From Candidatus Methylophosphatis roskildensis (lineage in GTDB: Bacteria; Pseudomonadota; Gammaproteobacteria; Burkholderiales; Rhodocyclaceae): a stretch of 64,000 nt of DNA. This document shows positions 1 to 8,460 of this stretch, one piece after another. Position 1 is the first letter of the stretch. Every line of letters begins with the position of its first letter. The position numbers were made by a program, and so were the translations under genes. Where the stretch lies: NCBI GenBank assembly GCA_016708905.1, contig JADJEV010000003.1, positions 806,001-870,000 on the forward strand. The letters run 5' to 3'. A model generated the notes under the pieces. The model was given only the letters and a program-made list of their open reading frames with translations, did not search any database and was not told the DNA's origin.

Positions 1-1950
1 AACCAGGGCCTGCGGCAGGCCATCGTCGTGGTGCCGGAACGGTCGATCGGCGGCAGCTTCGCCGATGAAGCCCTGACCCGACACGGCTTCTACTGGGACT
101 GGACGGTCGCACCCCAGTGGAACCTGTGCAACGCGCCAGGCGTCGACGAGCCGCGCATCGCCAAGTCCAAAGTCGAGGCGGTCAAACAGTTCTTGGCCAG
201 CGAAGACAAGCTGCTGGTCTGCACCCACGCGACCTTCCGTTTTGCGGTCGAGGAACTGGGCATCCAGGCGTTCGACAACCGCCTGATTGCCGTCGACGAG
301 TTCCACCACGTTTCCGCCAACCCCGACAACAAACTGGGCAGCCAGCTGGGCGCTTTCATGGCCCGCGACAAGGTGCATCTGGTCGCGATGACGGGCTCGT
401 ACTTCCGCGGCGACAGCGAGGCCGTGCTGGCACCTGCGGACGAAGGCAAGTTCGAGACCGTCACCTACACCTACTACGAACAGCTCAACGGCTACCGCTG
501 GCTGAAGTCGCTGGACATCGGCTACTTCTTCTACACCGGCCGCTACGTCGATGCCGTGGCCAAGGTGCTGGATCCGGCGCTGAGGACCATCGTCCACATC
601 CCCAGCGTCAACTCGCGCGAAAGCCTGAAGGACAAGGAGCGTGAGGTCAACGAGATCATGCAGGCGCTTGGCGAGTGGAAGGGGATCGACGAGACGACCG
701 GCTTCCACCTCATCGACGCTAAAGACGGCCGCACCTTGAAAGTGGCCGACCTGGTGGACGACAGCGACGCGGCCAAGCGCACCCGCGTACTGGGCGCCCT
801 GAAGGACCCGGCGCACAAGGATGACCGCAACCACGTGGACATCATCATCGCGCTGGGCATGGCGAAGGAAGGCTTCGACTGGATCTGGTGCGAGCACGCC
901 CTGACCATCGGCTACCGCAGCAGCCTGACCGAGGTGGTGCAGATCATCGGCCGTGCCACGCGCGACGCCGAGGGCAAGCAACGCGCACGCTTCACCAACC
1001 TGATCGCCGAACCGACAGCCGAGCAGTCCGCGGTGGCCGAAGCGGTGAACGACATGCTCAAGGCGATTTCCGCCAGCCTGCTGATGGAGCAGGTGCTGGC
1101 CCCGCGTTACGAATTCACGCCCCGCAACGCCGGTTCTCAGGAAGGGTTCGACTACGGCCCGGACGGCTACGTGGACGGCGGCAAGAACCTGGGTGTGAAC
1201 AAGGAGACCGGCGAGGTCCACATCGAGATCAACGGCTTGGCCAAGCCCAAGAGCAAAGAGGGCAAGCGCATCTGCAAGGAAGACCTGAACGAAGTCATCG
1301 CTGCCTTCATCCAGGACAAGCCCGCGCTCGAGCGCGGCACGCTCGACAAGGAAAACACGATCCCTGAGGAACTGACCATTGAGCGCCTGGGCAAGATCGT
1401 GCGCGAGCGCTACCCGGAGCTCAGCGATGCCGACCAGGAAGCGGTGCGCCAGCACGCCATTGCCGTCATCAACATCACCCAGCAGGCCAAGCTGGCGCTC
1501 GACACGCCCGACCAGGTGCTGCCTCCGATCCCTACCCTGGATGGCGACGATGGTGGCACTCCCGCCGACAAGGTCCACAGCAACACCGACCTGATCGAAG
1601 GCGTGCGCAAGTTCATCAACGTGCGCGACCTGGACATCGACCTGATCGACCGCATCAATCCGTTCGAGGCCGCCTATGCGGTGCTGGCAAAGACGATGGA
1701 CGAGAAGTCCCTGCGCCAGATTCAGGCCAGCATCGCCGGCAGGAACATCAAGATCACCGAGGACGAGGCGCGCGAGCTGGCGAAGCGCGCTTTGCTGTTC
1801 AAGAACGAGCGCGGTCGCGTGCCGGACATCAATTCGGCCGACGCCTGGGAAAAGCGCATGGCCGAGGGTGTGGCCGCTTTCGCGCGCTATCGCGCCCAAG
1901 CCAAGGCAGCCCAATCGACCGGTTCGCAAGGAGCGTCCGGCAATGGCTGA
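1..1950 (+). CDS. SF2 DEAD/DEAH-type helicase, 5' end outside window
   Basis: The frame is open from the first base, so the N-terminus with the Walker A motif lies outside the window; 649 residues are visible. A DEAH-like box (VDEFHH, near residue 99) and a motif VI signature (QIIGRATRD, about residues 314-322) mark the two RecA-like lobes of a superfamily 2 helicase of the type seen in restriction and defence systems. The roughly 300 residues after the helicase core are charged and I do not recognise a domain there. The stop overlaps the start of the GIY-YIG nuclease gene by 8 bases, so the two are translationally coupled and probably act together on DNA. The family role, NTP-driven translocation or unwinding, is established; a role in defence is inference. 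Confidence 0.85.
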   Translation, partial: NQGLRQAIVVVPERSIGGSFADEALTRHGFYWDWTVAPQWNLCNAPGVDEPRIAKSKVEAVKQFLASEDKLLVCTHATFRFAVEELGIQAFDNRLIAVDEFHHVSANPDNKLGSQLGAFMARDKVHLVAMTGSYFRGDSEAVLAPADEGKFETVTYTYYEQLNGYRWLKSLDIGYFFYTGRYVDAVAKVLDPALRTIVHIPSVNSRESLKDKEREVNEIMQALGEWKGIDETTGFHLIDAKDGRTLKVADLVDDSDAAKRTRVLGALKDPAHKDDRNHVDIIIALGMAKEGFDWIWCEHALTIGYRSSLTEVVQIIGRATRDAEGKQRARFTNLIAEPTAEQSAVAEAVNDMLKAISASLLMEQVLAPRYEFTPRNAGSQEGFDYGPDGYVDGGKNLGVNKETGEVHIEINGLAKPKSKEGKRICKEDLNEVIAAFIQDKPALERGTLDKENTIPEELTIERLGKIVRERYPELSDADQEAVRQHAIAVINITQQAKLALDTPDQVLPPIPTLDGDDGGTPADKVHSNTDLIEGVRKFINVRDLDIDLIDRINPFEAAYAVLAKTMDEKSLRQIQASIAGRNIKITEDEARELAKRALLFKNERGRVPDINSADAWEKRMAEGVAAFARYRAQAKAAQSTGSQGASGNG

Positions 1951-3133
1951 CCTCGACGACGACGAACTGCTGCAGGCCTTGGGCGTCGAAGTCGCGCCCA
2001 TCAAGGCCGGCGGTCGCACGCCCCGCGAAGAACGGATCATCGCTGGCTTCGAGGACATCCTTCGCTTTCACGAAGCGCACGGGCGCGCACCGCAGCACTG
2101 CCAATCCAATGAGAACGGCGACATCTTCGAGCGCCTGTACGCGGTGCGCCTGGATCAGCTTCGCAAGCTGCCCGAGGCGCGGGCCCTGTTGGTCGAGCTG
2201 GACAAGCCTGGCCTACTGTCCGAAGCACCAGCGACGCCGGTCGACGTGGATGAACTGGCCGAGGATGACTTGCTCGCCGAGTTGGGCGTCAGCAGCGACC
2301 CATCCGATCAAGCCGACATCACCGTGCTCCGCCATGTTCGCTCCCACGCCGACAGACAGATCGCGGAAGAGATCGCCGACCGCACGCCGTGCGAGGACTT
2401 CGACAAGTTCCAGCCGCTGTTCGAACGCGCGGAGCGCGAACTGAACGACGGCCTACGCAAGGCGATTTTGTTCAAAGGCGAAGCCAGTGTCGAACAGGGA
2501 AACCTCTTCATCGTCGGCGGGCAGTTCGCCTACGTGGCCGACAAGGGCGAAGAATTCCAGACCAGCAGCGGACAGCCCGATGCGCGGTTGCGGCTCATCT
2601 ACGGCAATGGGACCGAAAGCAATCTGCTGATGCGGTCGCTGCAGAAGGCGCTGACCAAGGACATCAACGGGCGGCGGTTGAGCGACCCGGATGCCGGTCC
2701 GCTGTTCGGTGATACCGCCGAGCCGGACGACATCGCGACCGGCACGATCTACGTGCTGCGCAGCCTATCCAAGCACCCGTTTGTTTCCGAGCACCGAATG
2801 CTGATCCACAAGATCGGCGTCACGGGCGGAAAGGTTCAAACGCGCATTGCCGATGCCGAGAACCAGGCGACGTACCTGCTGGCCCCGGTCGAGATCGTGG
2901 CCGAGTACAAACTGCACAGCCTCAGCCGAGTCAAGATGGAGAACATCTTTCATCGGCTGTTCGGCGCCGTGCAACTCGACCTGACCATCGAGGATCGTTT
3001 CGGCAAGCCGGTGAAGCCGAGAGAATGGTTCGTCGTGCCGCTGCATGTCATCGACGAGGCGGTCCAGCGCATTCGGGACGGGACGATCACTGAGTTTGTC
3101 TATGACCCTCATACCGCCCGACTAGAGGGCTGA
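1943..3133 (+). CDS. GIY-YIG nuclease family protein (T5orf172/Mug113-like)
   Basis: A 396-residue protein. Around residues 267-300 it has the GIY-YIG core in its T5orf172 variant: GTIYVLRS as the GIY strand, then HKIGVTGG with the usual K-I-G and a downstream arginine (TRIADA), followed by residues that could supply the metal-binding glutamate. The first 250 residues contain two acidic repeats of similar sequence (LLQALGVEVAP and LLAELGVSSDP) and no domain I recognise. Start ATG overlaps the end of the helicase gene by 8 bases. GIY-YIG proteins nick or cleave DNA with a divalent metal; the helicase neighbour suggests translocation-coupled cleavage, which is inference. Confidence 0.82.
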   Translation: MADLDDDELLQALGVEVAPIKAGGRTPREERIIAGFEDILRFHEAHGRAPQHCQSNENGDIFERLYAVRLDQLRKLPEARALLVELDKPGLLSEAPATPVDVDELAEDDLLAELGVSSDPSDQADITVLRHVRSHADRQIAEEIADRTPCEDFDKFQPLFERAERELNDGLRKAILFKGEASVEQGNLFIVGGQFAYVADKGEEFQTSSGQPDARLRLIYGNGTESNLLMRSLQKALTKDINGRRLSDPDAGPLFGDTAEPDDIATGTIYVLRSLSKHPFVSEHRMLIHKIGVTGGKVQTRIADAENQATYLLAPVEIVAEYKLHSLSRVKMENIFHRLFGAVQLDLTIEDRFGKPVKPREWFVVPLHVIDEAVQRIRDGTITEFVYDPHTARLEG

Positions 3134-3590
3134 ACTTCGGCCATTCGGCGAGCGAGCAGGCGACTGCGATGGGCAGCAAGCGGCACGAGGACCGGTATGG
3201 AACACAGAAGGCCACTTCAACCGGCGGCCATGACAGACGGCAACCGCTGCGAAGCCGTCCTTGGGGCAAAAAACCTGACTGGCACTTATGGGTCGAATCC
3301 CGCTATAGCAAAAACCGGATAGCTGCCGCTCGGCGAGATTCATAAACGTCCGGCAGGTAATTGTTGCATTGCAGACCTTCCCGGAACGGAGGCCGACCGT
3401 CCGCAGTGGCCGAGGCAGAGTCATAGAGCCGTTGGTTACCGGCGACTGCTGCGAGGCGCAGACCCGTCGGTCATAAGGGCGATTCGTATGCCTCGCCAGC
3501 GCCGCTCGATGGCAGATTCCGCGCTGGACGGACCATCCTGCACGCCGTATCCTTTTTCCCAAATCGGTGGTCGTTGTTTCGGAGGCGAAC
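3134..3590. other. Gene-free interval before the hydrolase gene
   Basis: No convincing coding frame or RNA gene. A minus-strand frame crosses it but has poor codon structure and no family resemblance. The only functional element I can support is the GGAGG ribosome binding site at 3581-3585, five bases before the hydrolase start. Confidence 0.5.
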
Positions 3591-5261
3591 ATGGTCTTGG
3601 GCACCGCGACATACGCGGAAATGCGGTTCGGGGAGCATCTGCGTGGCTGGATCCGGACGGGACACCAGCGCCCGCGGGCGCTGGTGTTCGTCCATGGTTT
3701 CACGGGCGACGCGCTCTCGACGTGGACGGCAGACGCGGGCGGTCCCGGCCCACCTCCGCCTTCGTTCATGAGCCTGATCATGGGCGACGACTCGCTCGAC
3801 GACTTCGATGTCTTCTCGTTCGGCTACACGTCGCGTGTGCTGCGCAGCGCCCCCCCGATCGAGACGATCGTCCAGCAGTTCCGCAACTCCATCGGCCAGG
3901 CGCTGGATGGATACGCGATCGTCTTGTGCGGCCACAGCATGGGTGGGCTGGTCTGCATGTCTTACGTCATCAGCGAACTGCGCCTGGCGCGGCCGTTGCC
4001 GGTGCTCGGACTGATCCTGTACGGTACGCCGGTCGAGGGCTCGGCCTGGGTCAACGCAATCCGTCTGCTCCTGCACGTGGGATCGGTCAAGCTGTGGTTT
4101 CTGCAGTTCTTCGCGAAATACCTGTTTCGCAGCCGCAGCCAGCTGGCCAGCCTGGCCGTAGCGCACGAGTTCCTCAGGGCGCTGCGAAGCGAGTGGGCCC
4201 TGCACATCGTCAATGGCGGAGACTTGAAGTTGCCGAACAGCCAGCGGGCGTCGATCCAGATCCGGGTGGTATCGGGCAACGAGGATCTTTTCGTGTCCGA
4301 GGCCTCAGCCAAGAGCTATTTCGGGGATCTTGACTGGTACCCGGTGCAGTCCGGCCACGTTGGCATGGTCAAGCCCGACTCTCAAAACCACGAGTCCTAC
4401 CGGGCATTGCAGAGCTTCCTGCCCGGTTGCCGTTACGCGGATACGCCGGCGATCCGCGCGCGGCTGCGCGAAATCTGCGAGGGGGTTTGGAATCGTCGCT
4501 CGGGCAAGCTCCTCAAGGACTGGAAGTATCGGCTAGAGTGCTACGGTGCCCATCACGCAAGCGTCAAACCCTGGAACGTCGCGCTCGAGGGCATGGGCTT
4601 CGCCGTCACGCGAGTCGTCGAGTGCGAGTACCAGACGCTGATCTCGCGCGAGCCGTACGCACTTGCATTCGCATACGGACCGGCGGCGGAAGCTCGCGCC
4701 TGGGAGGCGAATCCGGCCTACGTGCACTACGTGCGAGTTGACACCGAGTCCAGGGAGCGCAAGGCGGCGATCACGGCGGCATTTGAGGCTGCACTCTCGA
4801 TGCAACCGGATGACGCGTGGTCGGCGTTATTCCGGAACCCGCGGGTGCGTGTGCGTGAGGTCGCAGGCACCACGTGGTTCGATCTGGTTCCGGAACAAGC
4901 GGTCGCCGACGCCACCTCGATCGCGCGCCGCTACACGCTGCCGTCGCAGGCGTTGCATCTCATTGACCGCGAGGCGGTGCTCGGCGTGACGTTCGATAGC
5001 GTAAGGCCGCAAGAACTCAGCGATGTGAGCGTCGAGTTCCCATGGCTCACCTACCGGTTCAAAGCCGAGATCACGGTCCACGGCAGACTCGACTTCGTCA
5101 ATGTTGTCGACCACGTGTTCCCACCGGAGAACTCCAGCGTCAAGGTCAACGACTTGGGCAGCAAGACGAGCGTTTCGCTATCGGTCGATGATCTCGTGCT
5201 GCCGGATTCATTCATCCGTCTGAAGTGGCTCGAGCAGGAGCCCAAGGAGAAAACCCCATGA
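3591..5261 (+). CDS. Alpha/beta hydrolase with unknown C-terminal half
   Basis: 556 residues from the ATG preceded by GGAGG; a GTG 24 bases upstream is in frame but lacks a site. Residues 1-260 are an alpha/beta hydrolase: oxyanion segment FVHGFTG near residue 32 and nucleophile elbow GHSMGG near residue 114, with a late GHVGMV that could supply the histidine. There is no signal peptide, so the enzyme is probably cytoplasmic. The last 290 residues contain no motif I recognise and look like a second folded domain rather than a lid. This architecture, a lipase/esterase-like head on an unknown domain, is common among effectors of defence loci, but the substrate cannot be told. Stop overlaps the next small gene (ATGA). 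Confidence 0.8.
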   Translation: MVLGTATYAEMRFGEHLRGWIRTGHQRPRALVFVHGFTGDALSTWTADAGGPGPPPPSFMSLIMGDDSLDDFDVFSFGYTSRVLRSAPPIETIVQQFRNSIGQALDGYAIVLCGHSMGGLVCMSYVISELRLARPLPVLGLILYGTPVEGSAWVNAIRLLLHVGSVKLWFLQFFAKYLFRSRSQLASLAVAHEFLRALRSEWALHIVNGGDLKLPNSQRASIQIRVVSGNEDLFVSEASAKSYFGDLDWYPVQSGHVGMVKPDSQNHESYRALQSFLPGCRYADTPAIRARLREICEGVWNRRSGKLLKDWKYRLECYGAHHASVKPWNVALEGMGFAVTRVVECEYQTLISREPYALAFAYGPAAEARAWEANPAYVHYVRVDTESRERKAAITAAFEAALSMQPDDAWSALFRNPRVRVREVAGTTWFDLVPEQAVADATSIARRYTLPSQALHLIDREAVLGVTFDSVRPQELSDVSVEFPWLTYRFKAEITVHGRLDFVNVVDHVFPPENSSVKVNDLGSKTSVSLSVDDLVLPDSFIRLKWLEQEPKEKTP

Positions 5262-5374
5262 ACACCCTCAATGGCCATGGAAAGCGGCGCAGGCCGGACC
5301 CCGAGCCGATTGCCCCGCCCAAGCCGGAGAACCCCGGTGCGCCCGGATACGATCCTGACACGTTCGATCGATGA
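5258..5374 (+). CDS. Small proline-rich ORF, 38 residues
   Basis: Starts with ATG overlapping the hydrolase stop in an ATGA junction and has an AAGGAG site seven bases upstream, so it would be translated by coupling. The product is basic at the N-terminus (KRRRPD) and then rich in proline and glycine, ending YDPDTFDR. No domain is recognisable. The coupling and clean ribosome binding site are the only evidence that it is real. Confidence 0.45.
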   Translation: MNTLNGHGKRRRPDPEPIAPPKPENPGAPGYDPDTFDR

Positions 5375-5497
5375 CGAACCTGCCGTAGAATCCGCCCGAC
5401 AACGCAGTCGGGGCCTGTGCGAGCATATCGAGCGATTCCCGCAAGGTACGGGCTGGCCGAAAATCGGGTTTGTCTACACCCTCGTTGGGCATTGGTC

Positions 5498-5947
5498 ATG
5501 AACCCATCCGTTGAACTCATCGCTGGAGTCGTCGGAATTGCTGCACTCGTTATCGGTTTCCTCGTTTGGCGCCGAAGCGCCGGCCGTTCGTCTGGGGCGA
5601 AGCCCACGTCCTATCGTGGTCCCACCAACATGTACTTTACCTGCGCGGGATGCTCGGGACAGTTCGCCCACACAAAGCGTACGGTCACGGCTTGGGAGAA
5701 GGGAAGTCGCCGTGTCTTCTGCGACGCCTGCCACAAAAAATGGCGAAACGCGCAGCCGCCGCAATTTCCACCGCAACGTGCCGATATCGCCTCATCCAGT
5801 CGGGCAGGCGGCGCCCGGACCGTGCCGGCGCAGGCGGCGACTGCGCGCTATTCCTCTGAAGCGAAGGCGCCCGGTGGCTGCTTGGGTGTTCTGTTGCTCC
5901 TTTTGCTCATCCCCGTTGTTATCTTCGCGGTGCTGACCAATGCCTAA
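5498..5947 (+). CDS. Membrane protein with CxxC zinc-ribbon
   Basis: 149 residues. An N-terminal hydrophobic segment (about residues 6-24) is followed by a zinc-ribbon-like core with CAGC and CDAC pairs near residues 50-80 and a W/K-rich stretch after the second pair. A flexible Ser/Ala/Gln linker leads to a second strongly hydrophobic segment at the C-terminus. The predicted form is two membrane anchors holding a small metal-binding domain. Function unknown. A hairpin follows the stop. Confidence 0.68.
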   Translation: MNPSVELIAGVVGIAALVIGFLVWRRSAGRSSGAKPTSYRGPTNMYFTCAGCSGQFAHTKRTVTAWEKGSRRVFCDACHKKWRNAQPPQFPPQRADIASSSRAGGARTVPAQAATARYSSEAKAPGGCLGVLLLLLLIPVVIFAVLTNA

Positions 5948-5955
5948 TCGGGTTG

Positions 5956-5976
5956 GGGCCGGCTTCGAACCGGCCC
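5956..5976 (+). terminator. Candidate hairpin terminator
   Basis: A 7-bp GC stem (GGGCCGG/CCGGCCC) with a 7-base loop begins nine bases after the stop of the zinc-ribbon gene. There is no U tract, so intrinsic termination is uncertain. Confidence 0.35.
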
Positions 5977-6309
5977 TCTCCCCGCCACCCGGCATGCGGG
6001 GCCGCACCGGGCGCTTCATGGACAGGGGGCACACGATTCCGTCACATACCTTCAATGTCCGCTTCGGCCGAGGCTGAGTGGCTGGGTCGAGGGTACGCAT
6101 TCGTCGAATCAGAACGCGGACGGACGGCGGATTGCTGAAATGTTTTTGCAATATGTCGGGATATTTCGAAGCTGGCGAAGCGCTGATTGGCGATTGGTTC
6201 ATCCCGCTCTCCGTACCAGCCAATTCAACGATGAACGGTTGTGCTGACGACGTGCCATGGTTCGTCCGGCCCATCACTCACCGAGATATCGCCGGCCCGA
6301 TTGTCGTTT
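5977..6309. other. Gene-free interval between convergent genes
   Basis: Lies between the 3' ends of the zinc-ribbon gene and the ADP-ribosylglycohydrolase gene. Short frames are present but none has a ribosome binding site or recognisable product. I see nothing else in it. Confidence 0.45.
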
Positions 6310-7389
6310 TCAGGAACCGACCTGCGAGGCCAGCGTGTTCGCGAGTCGCAGGAGGCTTGCTGAATCGTCAAGACCCGCAATGAACCGATCCGGAATTCCG
6401 TCCAGACCCGTTTGAGCGCCGGCCAGCGCGCCAGTGAGCATGGCGCGCGCCTCGTTTTGTCCTCCACCATTGATCGCATGTAGTACCGCCGACTCGAAGT
6501 CGTTCTGAAAACGTGCTGCGAGGTAGTAGGCCGCGGGCAATTGATGGTAAATGGCGCAAGGCATGCCGTAGACGATGGAGACCTTCCACGCGGGTTCGAT
6601 GCGAATGCCCGGATCACAAGCAGCCGCCGCCATGTAAGAGGGCGTCAGGAGCGCATCGGGAGAGGCGAATTGTCCCGCACGTGGCGCCTCCGTTTCGCCT
6701 GGACGCGGTGCTTGAAGGTTACCGGTGGTCACAATGTGGAAAGGCAATCGGCCGGACTTCGAAAGTTGCATGAGTTTGCCTGACAGAGTTGGGTCGAAAG
6801 GTTCGCCTTGAACCAGAAGGCCGAGAATCGCGCCGTAGGCGACAGTCATCGATATCACGGTGTCGTCAATCTGGGTCAGCGCCGTGTTGGACGCGACATT
6901 GGCAGCAAGATGCTCGGTTTGTGTGGCATAGCGGACCGCAATCGCCAGGGTTCGCTCGATCGCCTCCGTGGTGTCGGCGTGACCGCCCGACTCGGCCCAT
7001 GGCCGGCGTTGCTGCACACGACGTCGCCAGGCTTCCCGGATCGACTGGCTGGTGTACCCGCCCGGACCGCTCATAGGTGTGCCGTCGAGCAGAGGAAAAA
7101 ACTGCTCGTCCATCCGGCGACAGAAGTCGGACTCGTCGTATTCGTGACGCTCGGTCAGCGATTCGAGCGTCAGGCGCAAGATCAAGCCGGCCTGTGATAG
7201 TTGTCCCGCCCGCAGGCCGGCGTGGTAGCGGCCAGGCTTGGGATCCGTATACCCGTTGATCCAATCGCCGTAGTCGCGCCGCAACTCCGCCAAATCGTAA
7301 TACCAGTGTGGGCCAAGACCCAGCGCATCGCCGACGAAGGCGCCCATAATTGCGCCGGCAGCACGATCCTGAATGGAAGCTTTTGGCAT
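6310..7389 (-). CDS. ADP-ribosylglycohydrolase family protein
   Basis: 359 residues from the chosen ATG (an ATG 12 bases upstream is also possible). The N-terminus carries the family signature GAFVGDALGLGPHWYYD, in which aspartates bind the two magnesium ions, and the C-terminus has the matching late motif AINGGGQNEARAMLTGALAG. Family members remove ADP-ribose from proteins or small molecules; the GPHWYY variant is a recognisable subgroup with unproven substrate. The late motif has Q-N-E where many enzymes have D-T-D, so metal coordination may differ. It stands alone, convergent with the upstream gene and divergent from the restriction endonuclease. Confidence 0.82.
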   Translation of the reverse strand: MPKASIQDRAAGAIMGAFVGDALGLGPHWYYDLAELRRDYGDWINGYTDPKPGRYHAGLRAGQLSQAGLILRLTLESLTERHEYDESDFCRRMDEQFFPLLDGTPMSGPGGYTSQSIREAWRRRVQQRRPWAESGGHADTTEAIERTLAIAVRYATQTEHLAANVASNTALTQIDDTVISMTVAYGAILGLLVQGEPFDPTLSGKLMQLSKSGRLPFHIVTTGNLQAPRPGETEAPRAGQFASPDALLTPSYMAAAACDPGIRIEPAWKVSIVYGMPCAIYHQLPAAYYLAARFQNDFESAVLHAINGGGQNEARAMLTGALAGAQTGLDGIPDRFIAGLDDSASLLRLANTLASQVGS

Positions 7390-7773
7390 GTGAGCGATCA
7401 TCCTTGACGAGACCCTTACGCGACCCAGCGAATTGATCGCGGTGTCCGAATGGGAAAAAGTGTATCCAGGCTGAAGCGGCAAAACAAACAATACCCCGTT
7501 AACTTCATCGACGTTCTGCTGCACTCGAAGACATGTTATCGCGAGACAGTGGGTCATTGCGGGCAATAGAAACGGTGGACTGCGGCAGCGCAACCCTTCT
7601 TTAAAAGCGTCCGAGACGGATTTCTCCGGGTGGGGAGACCACGATTGAAAGGTGAGGCAGCTTTGGCCGAAATCCGCTCGCACTTTGCTCTCGCCGATTC
7701 AGTGTCGGCGGCATTGCAGACGCCGGCAATCGATCGTCGATGGCTGCGGGGATTTCGATATAATTCCACAAGC
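7390..7773. promoter_or_regulatory. Divergent promoter region; near-leaderless -10 for the restriction gene
   Basis: Separates the ADP-ribosylglycohydrolase gene (left) from the restriction endonuclease gene (right). A perfect TATAAT lies at 7759-7764, ten bases before the endonuclease ATG, so a transcript from it would have almost no leader. No good -35 hexamer stands 17 bases upstream. The endonuclease frame is open back to 7630 but lacks a ribosome binding site there. Confidence 0.4.
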
Positions 7774-8460
7774 ATGCCAACGCCAGCGCGAATCGTTGTT
7801 ATTCTGGATCTCTTGCGAAATTACCTCGCCGGAGCATTGTCCGATCGCGCTTTGTCACTAGACACCCCAAACCAGGACGGGCGGGTCAACTCCCAGGAAA
7901 ACGAACGCCAGATCTCGCACGCCCTACGCCTTTTCACGCATTCGAACGAATGGTTCCGATTGGAAGGCCTGTCGATCGAGGTCGCTGACCCGCGCTTTTG
8001 GCACGACTTCTGCGTTCGGGGACCGGGTGATCTGTTCATCCCGGTCAACGTGAAAGTCTCAACATTCCTGTCGGCGGACAATCTGTCCAGCAAGGAAGGA
8101 CTGTTTTTCTCGCTGACCGGCGTTGATCCCCGAAGCGTTCGGATCAATTCCTGGGAACAGTTTTGCGATCAGCTGGCGGCGAATCTCGGACGGAATCGGG
8201 ACGCTGACTACTACTTCCTTGCGGTGAGCAAGGTCGATGCCGGTGACGTCTTCTGGACGGCCTTGAAGTGCCTGCAGCGCCTGCGGCCGAACGGCAGCAA
8301 TCCACCCTACCAGTGCAAGTGGAGCGAGAACCGCGAGCGGGTTGAAAGACCGTTCGACGAGGCTGCGTCGTTCGTCCTTGCCGCACTACGCGAGTCGTTC
8401 GTCCTCGGCGCCAACCCTTTGCTGTCCTTCGACCGCCATCTACGGAGGTACGCCCCGTGA
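7774..8460 (+). CDS. Type II restriction endonuclease, PD-(D/E)XK type
   Basis: 228 residues from the ATG just after a TATAAT box; an upstream in-frame start would add 48 residues. The segment GDLFIPVNVKVST near residue 90, followed by ADNLSSKEGLFFSLTG, is the D...(V/I)NxK form of the PD-(D/E)XK catalytic site found in several type II restriction enzymes. The stop overlaps the GTG start of the methyltransferase by three bases, the usual layout of a restriction-modification pair. I cannot name the recognition sequence. Without the partner methylase the enzyme would be toxic, so coordinated expression is expected; no controller gene is visible. Confidence 0.75.
   Translation: MPTPARIVVILDLLRNYLAGALSDRALSLDTPNQDGRVNSQENERQISHALRLFTHSNEWFRLEGLSIEVADPRFWHDFCVRGPGDLFIPVNVKVSTFLSADNLSSKEGLFFSLTGVDPRSVRINSWEQFCDQLAANLGRNRDADYYFLAVSKVDAGDVFWTALKCLQRLRPNGSNPPYQCKWSENRERVERPFDEAASFVLAALRESFVLGANPLLSFDRHLRRYAP

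Noticed and set aside
3122..3781. Long minus-strand frame opposite the hydrolase gene start
   Set aside because: Cysteine- and arginine-rich shadow with no ribosome site; the hydrolase frame on the other strand has clear motifs.
5955..5980. tRNA-like TTCGAA loop between GC arms
   Set aside because: Only one arm is present; no cloverleaf can be drawn. Kept as a hairpin.
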